From NCBI GenBank assembly GCA_017442265.1, contig JAFSAC010000060.1, positions 1-53,695 on the forward strand: a stretch of DNA of 53,695 nucleotides, in the 5' to 3' direction. The position numbers and the translations under genes are program-made. The stretch is from Clostridia bacterium (GTDB taxonomy: Bacteria; Bacillota; Clostridia; Oscillospirales; Acutalibacteraceae). This document shows positions 1 through 8,574 of the stretch, in pieces. Each line of letters starts with the position of its first letter. The first letter of the stretch is position 1. The notes below the pieces were generated by a model, which worked only from the letters and a program-made list of their open reading frames with translations, ran no database searches and was not told the origin of the DNA.

Positions 1-118
1 AACCGCTCAGATACTTGCTGCTGTTGGTCTCATAGATATAATCTGTGGAAACATCAATACCCCAGTCATTGAGGAAGGCGCCAAAGTAATCCAGGTCTTC
101 AAGGGTATTCCAAACCGG
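1..118 (-). CDS. Partial coding fragment, possibly GldG-like ABC-transport accessory domain
   Basis: On the minus strand the frame read from 118 down to 1 is open for 39 codons and gives protein-like sequence, with a stretch reading LDYFGAFLNDWGIDVSTDY followed by an ETNSSKYLSG stretch. An acidic or aromatic residue, then LNDWGI and V-x-x-D, is what I associate with the GldG/Gldg family (an extracytoplasmic domain of some ABC-2 exporters), but this is a memory-based resemblance over few residues. The gene runs off the window at its 3' end. It meets the plus-strand old-yellow-enzyme gene head-on near 103-118, and neither gene has a start or end there. That is not how two intact neighbours would look, so a chimeric join or a deletion is likely. 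Coding status is moderately likely; identity is uncertain. Confidence 0.4.
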
Positions 119-1014
119 AGGGTACCCCCGCCCCGCTGATCGCTTATAATAACCCGATCTTTGAAAAGGACTCGCCGATCTCCCCCGATCGGATGGTGAC
201 CGATGAGTATCTTGACCGGGTAGGGGAAGCGCTGGTGAACGGCGCGCGGCTGGCGGAAAAAGCCGGCTTTGACGGGGTGGACATCAAATGCTGTCACCGG
301 TATCTCAATTCCGAACTGCTGTCAGCTTACGAGCGCCCCGGAAAATACGGCGGCTCGCTTCAAAACCGCACCCGCCTGCTCCGGGAAGGGGTCAAAGGGG
401 CGATCGAGAACTGTTCCAAGGACTTTATCGTGTCCTCCCGCCTTAACGTATACGACGGCTTTCCGTATCCGTACGGATTTGGGGTGGGTCGGGACGGTAC
501 CCTTGATTTTGACCCGAGCGAACCGATCTGGCTCATCAAAGAGCTGTATGAATATGGGGTGCGGCTGTTGAACATCACCATGGGCAACCCCTATTTCAAC
601 CCCCACGTCAACCGTCCGTTTATGAGAGGCGGATACGAGCCGCCGGAGCATCCGCTTTACGGGGTCAGCCGGGTGCTCAACGGTACCGCGAAGATCAAAG
701 AGGCGGTGCCGGATATGGCGCTGATCTGTTCGGCGGTGTCCTACCTCGGGGTGAGCGCTCCGAATGTGCTCGCCGGGTTTATTGAGGACGGAAAATTCGA
801 TCTCGCCGGGTTTGGACGAACGATTTTTGCCTACCCCGATTTTGCCAACGATATTGTGAAAACCGGGGAAATGGATAAGAGAAAAATTTGTCTTTGCTGT
901 TCCAAATGCACCGAGATTATGCGTACCCCCGGCGGCACCCCCGGCTGTGTTATCCGGGATAAAGAGGTGTATCTGCCGATCTATCAACAACAGTGTGGAG
1001 GGAAACAGAAATGA
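103..1014 (+). CDS. Old yellow enzyme family NADH:flavin oxidoreductase, 5'-truncated
   Basis: FMN-dependent TIM-barrel oxidoreductase of the OYE family, which reduces activated C=C bonds or related substrates. The frame has a TGA at 70-72 and OYE-like sequence begins only about 103-106 (YSKPEGTPAPL, then IAYNNP), so the usual first 100-odd residues with the first strands and FMN site are missing. Visible family features are AEKAGFDGVDIKCCHRYL (the catalytic-site segment with the HxxL pattern), the ERPGKYGGSLQNR stretch, the GFGRTIFAYPDF strand near the C-terminus, and a CLCC-x2-C cysteine cluster. That cluster resembles the Fe-S-binding region of the larger 2,4-dienoyl-CoA reductase/BaiCD-type enzymes, but the FAD/NAD domains that follow it there are absent. 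A downstream ATG at 193 exists but lies inside the fold. The stop overlaps the next start (ATGA, 1011-1014), so it belongs to the operon that follows. Confidence 0.82.
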   Translation, partial: GYSKPEGTPAPLIAYNNPIFEKDSPISPDRMVTDEYLDRVGEALVNGARLAEKAGFDGVDIKCCHRYLNSELLSAYERPGKYGGSLQNRTRLLREGVKGAIENCSKDFIVSSRLNVYDGFPYPYGFGVGRDGTLDFDPSEPIWLIKELYEYGVRLLNITMGNPYFNPHVNRPFMRGGYEPPEHPLYGVSRVLNGTAKIKEAVPDMALICSAVSYLGVSAPNVLAGFIEDGKFDLAGFGRTIFAYPDFANDIVKTGEMDKRKICLCCSKCTEIMRTPGGTPGCVIRDKEVYLPIYQQQCGGKQK

Positions 1015-1736
1015 AAACGGCACTTGTAACCGGAGTGGCCGGCGGTATCGGTTTTGCCACCGCCAAAAAATTACTCCAAAACGGGATCGCGGTGGTCGGT
1101 ATGGACGTGGCGCCGGCGATGCCCGCCCCCCTGTCCGGGGAATTTACCTACGTGACAGGCGACCTCTCCCGAGCGGAAGATCGGGAAAATTTTGTGAAGA
1201 CCGCCCTTGACCGGTATGGTCGTATCGATATGCTTGTGAACGTCGCCGGGGTCGCTCCGAAGGTGCGTACCGATATTTTGGAGATGAGTGAAGAAAGCTA
1301 CGATTTCGTCATGAATATCAACCTCAAGGGCACCCTCTTCCTCACCCAACTGGTAGCCAATAAAATGGTGGAGCAGGGAAGCGGGAGCATTGTCAATATC
1401 TCCTCCATGTCGGCCTACACCAGCAGCGTGTCCCGTGGGGAATACTGCATCTCCAAAGCGGGGCTCTCTATGGTGACCACCCTCTTTGCCGACCGGCTGG
1501 CGGAATACGGCATCACGGTGAACGAGGTGCGCCCCGGCATCATTGCGACCGGGATGACCGATAAGGTGAAGGAAAAATATGATGCGCTGATTGACGGCGG
1601 TCTGTTACCCGTTCGGCGGTGGGGACAGCCGGAGGACGTGGCGGATGCGGTGTTTGCACTGGCAAGCGGGGCGCTTCCCTACGTGACCGGGCAGGCCATT
1701 AACGTGGACGGCGGTTTCCATATCCGGAGGTTATGA
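1011..1736 (+). CDS. SDR family NAD(P)-dependent oxidoreductase
   Basis: Classical short-chain dehydrogenase/reductase of 241 aa, the usual length. It oxidises an alcohol or reduces a ketone with NAD(P)(H). The Rossmann motif TGVAGGIG lies at residues 8-15, NVAG around residue 80, a catalytic Ser in NISSMSAY, and Tyr145/Lys149 in YCISK. The C-terminal VDGGF is typical of FabG-like members. I chose the ATG at 1011 because GGAGG at 998-1002 sits eight bases upstream; an in-frame codon at 993 lacks a site. The start overlaps the OYE stop by four bases and the stop overlaps the next ATG, so the three redox proteins are translationally coupled. The substrate is not evident; the OYE and flavoprotein partners suggest a hydroxyl/keto step on a substrate whose C=C bonds are also reduced. 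Confidence 0.92.
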   Translation: MKTALVTGVAGGIGFATAKKLLQNGIAVVGMDVAPAMPAPLSGEFTYVTGDLSRAEDRENFVKTALDRYGRIDMLVNVAGVAPKVRTDILEMSEESYDFVMNINLKGTLFLTQLVANKMVEQGSGSIVNISSMSAYTSSVSRGEYCISKAGLSMVTTLFADRLAEYGITVNEVRPGIIATGMTDKVKEKYDALIDGGLLPVRRWGQPEDVADAVFALASGALPYVTGQAINVDGGFHIRRL

Positions 1737-3529
1737 TGAAAACGTATACGTACGATTGCGTGGTAATCGGCACCGGCGCGGCGGGGTATAACGCCGCTTG
1801 CCGGTTACAGGAATGGGGTAAAAAGGTGGTCGTTATCACCGAAGGGGTGAAAGACGGCACCTCCCGGAACACCGGCAGTGATAAACAGACCTATTATAAA
1901 TTAGGACTCGGCGGAGATGCCCCCGACAGCGTTCGTCAAATGGCGCAAAACCTGTTTGACGGCGGCTGTGTGGACGGGGATAATGCGCTGTGTGAAGCGG
2001 CACTGTCCAGCCGATGCTTTCTGCATCTCTGTGAACTGGGGGTTCCGTTTCCGGTCAACCGGTACGGAGAATATATCGGGTATAAAACCGACCACGATCC
2101 CTTTGCCCGGGCGACCAGCGCCGGACCGCTCACCTCGAAATTTATGACCGAAGCGTTAGAGCGGGAAGCCGAGCGGCTGAACGTTGAGGTAAAAGACGGT
2201 CTGCTGGCGGTGGAGATTTTGACCGAAAAGGAAGCGGTTTGCGGCCTTCTCTGTATCGAAAAGGCGACCGGGGAACCGGTGGCTTTTCGGTGCGCCGATA
2301 TTGTTATGGCGACCGGGGGTCCTGCCGGCATTTATGCCGACAGCGTGTACCCGGAATGTCACACCGGGATGACCTCCCTGGCATTACTTGCGGGAGCAGC
2401 GGCGCAAAATCTGACCGAGTGGCAGTACGGACTGTCCTCCATCGCCCCTCGCTGGAATGTGTCCGGCACCTATATGCAGGTACTGCCGCGGCTGGTGTCG
2501 GTCGATGAGAACGGCACCGAGCACGAGTTTTTGACCGAGTATTTTGATGACCCGTACGAGGCGCTGTCCACCCTGTTCTTAAAAGGGTACCAGTGGCCAT
2601 TTGACCCGAAAAAGGCGGAAAACGGTTCCTCCCGGATCGATCTTATGGTGCACCGTGAGCGGGTGGAGAAAAACCGCCGGGTATATCTCGATTTCACCAA
2701 AAATCCGTTTGACTGGGAGGAGATCGACTATACCCGCCTGTCGGAGGAAGCCCGGGAGTATCTCCAAAAAGCCGGTGCGTGCTTCGGACGTCCGATCGAG
2801 CGGCTTTTAAAAATGAACGCCCCCGCTATCGACCTGTACCGGGACAAAGGGGTGGATATTACCACCGAGTATTTAGAGATCGCCTTATGCGCCCAGCATC
2901 ATAACGGCGGGGTAGCGGTGGATCTCTGGTGGCAGACCACCGTTCCCGGGTTGTATGCCGCCGGCGAATGTGCCGGCACCCACGGAATTGCCCGTCCGGG
3001 CGGTTCAGCATTGAACGCCGGGCAGGTGGGGTCGCTTCGGGCGGCTCAGCATATCCTTCACCACCCCGGTCGGTTGGTGGACGAGGAGCTTTTTGCAAAA
3101 ATTCTGCAAAAAAACGAGGGGAAAGCTCTTGGCAAATTGATCAAAAAGGACGATAATATAGAGGAGCAAACCTTGCGTGCCCGCCGGCGGATGAGTGATT
3201 TTGCCGCGGCGGTGCGGGACCCGGACGGTATGAAAAAGGCGCTGAAAGCGGCGAGTGCAGAGCTTCAAAATCTTTCGGAGATCGCCTCTGTCAGCGACCG
3301 GCAGAACCTCTATCGGTATTTCAAGCTGCGGGATACCCTCGTGACCCAATGCGCGGTGCTGACCGCAATGCTGGAAGGGAAGGCAAGTGACCCCGGACGG
3401 ATACAGCAGACGGTGCTGAAAAACGGAGAATTCTGTTGTTCCTATCGCCCGGTGCGCCCGATCCCGGACGGGGACGATTTCTTTGAAAACGTGTGGCGCG
3501 GCTATCGGGAAAACGAAAACGTGTTTTAA
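1736..3529 (+). CDS. FAD-dependent oxidoreductase, fumarate reductase/succinate dehydrogenase flavoprotein-like
   Basis: 597-aa flavoprotein of the FAD_binding_2 family. The N-terminal dinucleotide motif GTGAAGYNAA (about residues 12-21) binds FAD. A central capping region follows, and the C-terminal FAD signature VPGLYAAGECAG continues to a PGGSALNAG segment. The long helical C-terminus (about residues 450-560) matches the layout of L-aspartate oxidase and fumarate reductase flavoproteins. No heme or flavin-transfer (FMN-binding) domain is present, so electrons must come from a separate partner or from NAD(P)H. Two tandem ATGs occur at 1733 and 1736; GGAGG at 1726-1730 is better spaced for the second. 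Anaerobic gut bacteria use such proteins as reductases of unsaturated acids (known for urocanate and cinnamate reductases); a similar reductive role is inferred here, with substrate unknown. Confidence 0.88.
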   Translation: MKTYTYDCVVIGTGAAGYNAACRLQEWGKKVVVITEGVKDGTSRNTGSDKQTYYKLGLGGDAPDSVRQMAQNLFDGGCVDGDNALCEAALSSRCFLHLCELGVPFPVNRYGEYIGYKTDHDPFARATSAGPLTSKFMTEALEREAERLNVEVKDGLLAVEILTEKEAVCGLLCIEKATGEPVAFRCADIVMATGGPAGIYADSVYPECHTGMTSLALLAGAAAQNLTEWQYGLSSIAPRWNVSGTYMQVLPRLVSVDENGTEHEFLTEYFDDPYEALSTLFLKGYQWPFDPKKAENGSSRIDLMVHRERVEKNRRVYLDFTKNPFDWEEIDYTRLSEEAREYLQKAGACFGRPIERLLKMNAPAIDLYRDKGVDITTEYLEIALCAQHHNGGVAVDLWWQTTVPGLYAAGECAGTHGIARPGGSALNAGQVGSLRAAQHILHHPGRLVDEELFAKILQKNEGKALGKLIKKDDNIEEQTLRARRRMSDFAAAVRDPDGMKKALKAASAELQNLSEIASVSDRQNLYRYFKLRDTLVTQCAVLTAMLEGKASDPGRIQQTVLKNGEFCCSYRPVRPIPDGDDFFENVWRGYRENENVF

Positions 3530-3541
3530 GGAGTGTGCCAG

Positions 3542-5146
3542 ATGAACGAGCGGTATCTGGATATTATGGAAAAAGCGCTCTCTGCCTATTCGGACGAGCG
3601 TATCCGGGAATATATCGACGAGGTCAAGGAGAACGGCCTGAAAGAACACGGGTTTCCCCGCCTCGGTGCGAATATCGGAATTCTGTTCGCCTACGGTCGG
3701 CGGCCGGAGCTTCTGCCGGTGTTTATCGAGATTATGGACATCTGCTGTGAGCAGATGCCGCAGAAAAAAGCGGCGAACGATTTCTCGGTTCGGGAGGTCT
3801 GTTGCTCGTTGATGCTACTCGAAAAGAAAGGGATCGTGGACCCTGCGCTGATTTCAAAATGGAAAGGGCAACTGTCCCTTTTTGATCCGTGGACCCGGTA
3901 TACTCAGGTAGCGAAATCCCCCGACACCCCGATCGAAAATTGGGCGTGCTTTGCGGCGGTGAGCGACTTCGTCCGCGGGGTGTGGTGCGGGGTGGATACC
4001 GCAAAATTCGTCGACTGGGAGGTGTCGTCCCAGCTTTTGAATCTCGACGAGATCGGGATGTATAAAGACCCGCACAACCCGATGATGTACGATTTGGTGC
4101 CGCGTACCCTGCTTACCTTTTTACTGCGGTTTGGGTATGAGGGCAAGCATAAGCCGGCGATCGAAAGGATGCTGGACAACACGCTGGACCTCACCTTAAG
4201 GATGCAGTCGGTTACCGGGGAACTGCCGTTTGGCGGTCGGAGCAACCAGTTTGTGCTGTGTGAGACCTGGCTTGTCTCCTATTTCGAGCTGGAAGCGTTG
4301 CGGATGAAGGAGAAAGGAGATCTCACCCGTGCGGGGCAGTGTAAGGCCGCCGCTTCTTTAGCGGCGGATAATGCGTGGCATTATCTGTCGCTTGACCCCA
4401 TTCATCATATTAAAAACCGGTATGATCTTGCCACCAAAATCGGATGCGAGCATTACGGCTATTTTAATAAGTATATGATCACGGTGGCATCCAACCTGTA
4501 TATGGGGGCGCTGTTTGCGGATGAGAGCATTGAGCCCACCGCCGCCCCGACCGAAGTTGGCGGGTACGTAATCAGCACCGGCCCCGATTTTCATCAAACT
4601 TTCTTAAATGCCGGCGGGTATTTTCTGGAATTTGACACCGCCGCCAATCTCGGGTATGATGCGAGTGGACTTGGGCGGGTACATAAGGCCGGTTGCCCCG
4701 GACCGCTTTGCCTGTCGGTGCCGTTCCCGAAAACGCCGGCGAGCTATCAACTGGAGGGGGAGAACCCCGGTCCGGCGGCGCTGGGACTTGTCGGTGCGGC
4801 GGGAAAGCCGTATACCCTGCGGGACTATACCGCCGCCCCCGATCGGGTGACCGCTACCTTTGATTGTGCGGTCGGTTCGGAGCGGTATGAGGTGTCCGAA
4901 ACCGGGGTAGAGATCACCTATTCTCGTCCCGGCTTTACCCTCCCGGTGTTTGCGTTTGACGGAGAAAAGGATACTGAGATTTCAGTGGAGGATCATCGCA
5001 TCGAGGTGCGGTATGAAAATGCCGTCTGCACCTATCGGTTTGACGGAACCCTTAAGGATTATCAGGTTTATTATAACCGCAACGGCCGGTACCGGGTGTA
5101 TACGGTGGACGGTCAGCGGTTACATATTGAGATAAAGGAACTGTGA
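3542..5146 (+). CDS. Unknown protein, helical barrel plus beta-rich C-terminus (lyase/hydrolase-like architecture)
   Basis: 534 aa, not confidently recognised. Residues about 1-310 are mostly amphipathic helices with paired aromatic and Gly/Trp positions, as in (alpha/alpha)-toroid carbohydrate enzymes. A conserved-looking patch reads GELPFGGRSNQFVLCETW near residue 225. From about residue 330 to the end the sequence is strand-rich, resembling an antiparallel beta-sandwich. That order (toroid, then sandwich) is known from heparinase-, alginate- and other polysaccharide-lyase families, so a role on a glycoside or uronic acid substrate is plausible but inferred. There is no signal peptide, so it acts in the cytoplasm. 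The start is the ATG at 3542, eight bases after AAGGAG at 3528-3533; the GTG at 3533 overlaps that site. It lies 12 bases after the flavoprotein stop, in the same operon. Confidence 0.8.
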   Translation: MNERYLDIMEKALSAYSDERIREYIDEVKENGLKEHGFPRLGANIGILFAYGRRPELLPVFIEIMDICCEQMPQKKAANDFSVREVCCSLMLLEKKGIVDPALISKWKGQLSLFDPWTRYTQVAKSPDTPIENWACFAAVSDFVRGVWCGVDTAKFVDWEVSSQLLNLDEIGMYKDPHNPMMYDLVPRTLLTFLLRFGYEGKHKPAIERMLDNTLDLTLRMQSVTGELPFGGRSNQFVLCETWLVSYFELEALRMKEKGDLTRAGQCKAAASLAADNAWHYLSLDPIHHIKNRYDLATKIGCEHYGYFNKYMITVASNLYMGALFADESIEPTAAPTEVGGYVISTGPDFHQTFLNAGGYFLEFDTAANLGYDASGLGRVHKAGCPGPLCLSVPFPKTPASYQLEGENPGPAALGLVGAAGKPYTLRDYTAAPDRVTATFDCAVGSERYEVSETGVEITYSRPGFTLPVFAFDGEKDTEISVEDHRIEVRYENAVCTYRFDGTLKDYQVYYNRNGRYRVYTVDGQRLHIEIKEL

Positions 5147-5148
5147 GT

Positions 5149-5892
5149 ATGAACTATACACTCGGTTTAGTATCGATCTCCTTTCGGGAACATTCCCCGA
5201 AAGCGATTTTAGAGGCGATCAAAGGCACGCCGCTCACCTGTATCGAGTGGGGGAGTGATCGCCACGTCCCGCCTGAAAAGGCGAAAGAGGTGGCCTCCTT
5301 GCAAGCGGAATACGGGGTCACCTGCTGTTCTTACGGCACCTATTTTCGGTTAGGGGTCACCCCCCTTAAAGAGTTGCCGGGGTATATCGAAGCGGCGAAA
5401 GTACTCGGCACCGATATTCTGCGGCTGTGGTGCGGAGATAAGGGGAGCGAGCGGTATTCCGACGAGGAAAAAGCCGCCTTGTTCCGGGAATGCCGATTAG
5501 CGGCCAAGCTTGCCGAACAAAGCGGGGTTACCCTTTGTATGGAATGTCATAACGGGACCTATACCGATACCGTCACCTCGGCGCTTCAGTTGATGCAGGC
5601 GGTGGATTCCCCGCATTTTCGGATGTACTGGCAACCGAACCAGCATCGTTCGGAGGAGGAAAACCGCCGGTATGCCCGGCTGATAGCCCCTTACGTTCAG
5701 AACCTGCACGTGTTTCAGTGGAAAGGAAAAGAGCGGTTTTCTCTTTGGGACGGGATGGACGAATGGAAAGGATACCTTTCCTGCTTCCCGGAGGGGAAAA
5801 CGCTGCTGCTTGAATTTATGCCGGATGACGACATCCGGTCACTGCCGACAGAGATGAGAGCGCTGTGTGAGATTATAGGAGGGGCAAAATGA
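5149..5892 (+). CDS. Sugar phosphate isomerase/epimerase family TIM barrel
   Basis: 247-aa protein of the AP-endonuclease-2/xylose-isomerase-like TIM barrel family (IolE, IolI, DgpC relatives). The strand-end motifs are IEWGSDRHVP near the N-terminus, LRLWCGDKG, the metal-ligand strand LCMECHNGTYTDT (Glu and His), MYWQPN in place of the usual D-x-N/H strand, LHVFQW, and a terminal LLEFMP Glu. Such enzymes bind one divalent metal and catalyse isomerisation, epimerisation, dehydration or beta-elimination on sugars and cyclitols. The start is ATG 5149 after AAAGGA at 5134-5139, overlapping the end of the preceding gene. The stop overlaps the next gene (ATGA). With an SDR and a flavoprotein upstream, isomerisation or elimination of an oxidised sugar or cyclitol is a reasonable guess. 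Confidence 0.85.
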   Translation: MNYTLGLVSISFREHSPKAILEAIKGTPLTCIEWGSDRHVPPEKAKEVASLQAEYGVTCCSYGTYFRLGVTPLKELPGYIEAAKVLGTDILRLWCGDKGSERYSDEEKAALFRECRLAAKLAEQSGVTLCMECHNGTYTDTVTSALQLMQAVDSPHFRMYWQPNQHRSEEENRRYARLIAPYVQNLHVFQWKGKERFSLWDGMDEWKGYLSCFPEGKTLLLEFMPDDDIRSLPTEMRALCEIIGGAK

Positions 5893-6845
5893 CCGAGATC
5901 TATTTGTGTGAAAAACCGGACCAGGTAAAATGGGTGTTTGGCACCGAGGATGCCGTATACACCAAAGCGGACCTTGCGTCCGATCCCGACCGCTTTCATT
6001 CGGTGGAATATGTGTTTTCCACCTGGGGGATGCCGGTGCTGTCGGTGGAGGAGATCAAAACCTGTCTGCCGAACCTAAAAGCGGTGTTTTATGCCGCCGG
6101 GACGGTGCAATCCTTTGCCCGTCCGTTTTTGGAATGCGGGGTGAAGGTGTTTTCCGCGTGGGGCGCGAATGCGGTCCCGGTGGCGGAATACACGGTGGCG
6201 CAGATCATTCTTGCCAATAAAGGGTTTTTCAGGACCATGCGGTATACCGACCGGAAGTGGGCACGGACCGCTTATGCCGCTTACCCCGGGAATTTTGACG
6301 TGAAGATCGGTATTCTCGGCGCCGGTATGATCGGAAAACTGGTGATCAAACAACTGCGGGATTACCGGGTGGAGGTGCTGGTGTTCGACCCCTTCCTGCC
6401 GGATGAAAAAGCGGCAGAACTTGGGGTCAAAAAGGCGACCCTCCCGGAGATTTTTGAGCAGTGCACGGTGGTGTCAAATCACCTGGCCAACAATCCGCAG
6501 ACGAGAGGAATGCTGACCGGCGAGCTGTTTTCTATGATGCCGGAGAACGCTACCTTTATCAACACCGGACGTGGCGCACAGGTGGTAGAAAACGAGTTTA
6601 TTTCGGTGCTGAAAGCCCGCCCGGATCTTTTCGCCCTGCTGGACGTGACCGACCCGGAGCCGCCCCGCCCGGACAGTGAGCTTTATACCCTTTCTAACTG
6701 CATTTTAACCCCGCACATTGCGGGGAGCAGTGGGAACGAGGTGCGCCGTATGGCGGAATATATGCGGGAGGAACATAAGGCGCTGGTTGCCGGTCGTCCC
6801 ACCCGGTATGAAGTCACCCTTCAAATGCTCAAAACCATGGCATAA
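5889..6845 (+). CDS. D-isomer-specific 2-hydroxyacid dehydrogenase family protein
   Basis: 318-aa NAD-dependent dehydrogenase of the D-2-hydroxyacid family (2-Hacid_dh plus the NAD-binding 2-Hacid_dh_C domain). The Rossmann motif GILGAGMIG sits near residue 140. The catalytic triad is visible as Arg228 in TGRGAQ, Glu257 in DPEP and His276 in TPHIAGS, so the enzyme should be active. It interconverts a 2-keto acid (or hydroxypyruvate/glyoxylate-like product) and its D-hydroxy acid. It is the last gene of the first operon: its ATG overlaps the stop of the TIM-barrel gene, and a strong terminator starts five bases after its stop. It would dispose of a keto-acid product or recycle NADH for the preceding redox enzymes. 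Confidence 0.92.
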   Translation: MTEIYLCEKPDQVKWVFGTEDAVYTKADLASDPDRFHSVEYVFSTWGMPVLSVEEIKTCLPNLKAVFYAAGTVQSFARPFLECGVKVFSAWGANAVPVAEYTVAQIILANKGFFRTMRYTDRKWARTAYAAYPGNFDVKIGILGAGMIGKLVIKQLRDYRVEVLVFDPFLPDEKAAELGVKKATLPEIFEQCTVVSNHLANNPQTRGMLTGELFSMMPENATFINTGRGAQVVENEFISVLKARPDLFALLDVTDPEPPRPDSELYTLSNCILTPHIAGSSGNEVRRMAEYMREEHKALVAGRPTRYEVTLQMLKTMA

Positions 6846-6849
6846 ATCA

Positions 6850-6880
6850 AAAACCGAGAGCAGCCGCTCTCGGTTTTTTT
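6850..6880 (+). terminator. Rho-independent terminator, end of first redox operon
   Basis: A perfect 7-bp stem CCGAGAG (6854-6860) / CTCTCGG (6867-6873) with a six-base loop is flanked by A's and a run of seven T's. It begins four bases after the dehydrogenase stop. The same CCGAGAG stem recurs at 9903-9934. Confidence 0.92.
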
Positions 6881-6907
6881 GTTGCTATTGAAAAATTGAT
6901 AAGACGG

Positions 6908-6936
6908 TTGTAAATATTTCAAAAGTGTGATATACT
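6908..6936 (+). promoter_or_regulatory. Sigma-A type promoter for the glycosyltransferase operon
   Basis: The -35 TTGTAA at 6908-6913 and -10 TATACT at 6931-6936 are 17 bases apart, with a TG one base before the -10 (extended -10). Transcription would start near 6943, giving a leader of about 54 bases before the ATG at 6997. Confidence 0.78.
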
Positions 6937-6996
6937 AAACGGTACTGAGAAGAAAAATTTGGTTTTTTGCGATGAAACAGACGGAGGTTCAGGCGG

Positions 6997-8574
6997 ATGA
7001 CCTATAAGCTCACAAAAACGGTATATGGGATTATGATGTCCCTCATTTTGTTTTTGGTTATCTTTTTTCAATATCGGGATTATGCTTGTAAAAAGCCCTT
7101 TCTGCTGTCCAATCCCGTGATTTTGCTGATTCTTTTTGGATTGTTTTGCCTATGTGCGGTTGCATATTGGCTGGCAGCCGGACGGCAGTGGCAGATGCCG
7201 ACGCGGTTTCAGAAGCCGGATCTGGATAGATGGATCGGCATTTTCACCGTTATTCTTTTTATGGGACAAGCGTATGTTTTTCATAACATTTTCTTTTTGT
7301 CCGGGTGGGATTCGGGAATGATCCGGGATGCCGCCAATCTGCTGTATCTCGAGGACGGGCCGGGCTTTGCGGAGTATTGCGGCGACTATTTTTCCCGGTA
7401 CCCTAACAACATCGCAATCATTAACCTTTGCGCCTTTATCTTGAAGATTAATTCACAGATCGGTATTTTTTACGGCGATCGGGTGATTATGAGCTGCGTG
7501 CTGGTCAACTGTGCGATCAACTCGCTGACCTGTTACCTGATTTATAAAACGGTCGGTTTATTCGCCGGAAAGAAAACTGCTTTTGCCGGTTACTGTCTGG
7601 CGGTTCTGCTGATCGGTGTGTCTCCCTGGTCGGTTATTTTCTACTCCGATTCGGTAGGATTGATCTTCCCGATACTTAGCTTTTATCTGTATGCCAAACC
7701 GATTTCCCGTAAGGGCTGGCGGTATGCTGCTCGTGCGGGCGCGGCGCTGGTGGCGACCGCCGGATATTTCATCAAACCGCAGTGCATTATTCTGCTGATC
7801 GCCATTCTCGGAGTGGAATTCTTGCGCGCACTTCATCGGTTTCGCATCAAAAATCTGATCCGACCGCTGGCGTTTGTCCTGGTGTTTGCGATCGGCTTTG
7901 CGGGGGTTACCGCTTTTAATAACTTAACTATGAAAAAGATTGGTTTTGAGCCGGATGAGGAACGCACCTTCGGTATGACCCATTTTTTTATGATGGGTCT
8001 CAATCAGAAGGACGGCGGGATCTATTCTTTTGACGACGTGTATTTTTCAGATTCCTTTGAAACTGCTGCGGAAAGAAAGCAGGCGAATATAGAAAAAGCG
8101 GTGGAGCGGTTATCCGATATGGGATTTTTCGGATATGCCAAACACGTGGCACATAAAATGCTCATCGCCTTTAACGACGGCACCTTCGCCTGGAGTAACG
8201 AGGGCGGGTTCTTTGCGCGGGTTCCTCAGGGGCCGGAAAGCCGAGCGGCCTCTTTCTTGAAATCTCTTTATTATAAAAGCGGTTCCCGATACGAACTATT
8301 TTGCCTTTTTGCACAGGTGATCTGGGTGGCTGTACTGATCGGCGCGTTTGCATCTTGCCTTTTCAAGCACCCGAAACCGAGCGAACGGTCGCTCAGCATT
8401 CTATGGCTGTCGGCGGTGGGAATCATCCTGTTTATGGCGCTGTTTGAAGTAAGAGCGCGGTATGTTTATATTTTTGCTCCGATTTTCTGCGTACTGGCGA
8501 GTGTGGGATATCGCAAGCTGTTTTTCCTTGCGAAATCCGGCATCGACCGACGTTTAGCAAAGAGAGGGAAGTAA
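6997..8574 (+). CDS. Multi-spanning membrane glycosyltransferase (GT-C fold)
   Basis: 525-aa polytopic protein with about ten to twelve hydrophobic segments, starting at residues 10-25 and ending around residue 495. A large extracytoplasmic loop follows the second or third helix and carries SGWDSGMIRDAANLLYLED, which resembles the acidic first-loop motif of GT-C enzymes (GT39/ArnT/PMT type) that use a polyprenyl-phosphate sugar outside the membrane. GGAGG at 6983-6987 supports the ATG at 6997. The stop abuts the next ATG, so it is co-expressed with a GtrB-type enzyme that makes the lipid-linked sugar and a GtrA-type flippase. Expected role: transfer of that sugar to a wall polymer, lipid or protein on the cell surface. 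The exact acceptor is unknown. Confidence 0.82.
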   Translation: MTYKLTKTVYGIMMSLILFLVIFFQYRDYACKKPFLLSNPVILLILFGLFCLCAVAYWLAAGRQWQMPTRFQKPDLDRWIGIFTVILFMGQAYVFHNIFFLSGWDSGMIRDAANLLYLEDGPGFAEYCGDYFSRYPNNIAIINLCAFILKINSQIGIFYGDRVIMSCVLVNCAINSLTCYLIYKTVGLFAGKKTAFAGYCLAVLLIGVSPWSVIFYSDSVGLIFPILSFYLYAKPISRKGWRYAARAGAALVATAGYFIKPQCIILLIAILGVEFLRALHRFRIKNLIRPLAFVLVFAIGFAGVTAFNNLTMKKIGFEPDEERTFGMTHFFMMGLNQKDGGIYSFDDVYFSDSFETAAERKQANIEKAVERLSDMGFFGYAKHVAHKMLIAFNDGTFAWSNEGGFFARVPQGPESRAASFLKSLYYKSGSRYELFCLFAQVIWVAVLIGAFASCLFKHPKPSERSLSILWLSAVGIILFMALFEVRARYVYIFAPIFCVLASVGYRKLFFLAKSGIDRRLAKRGK

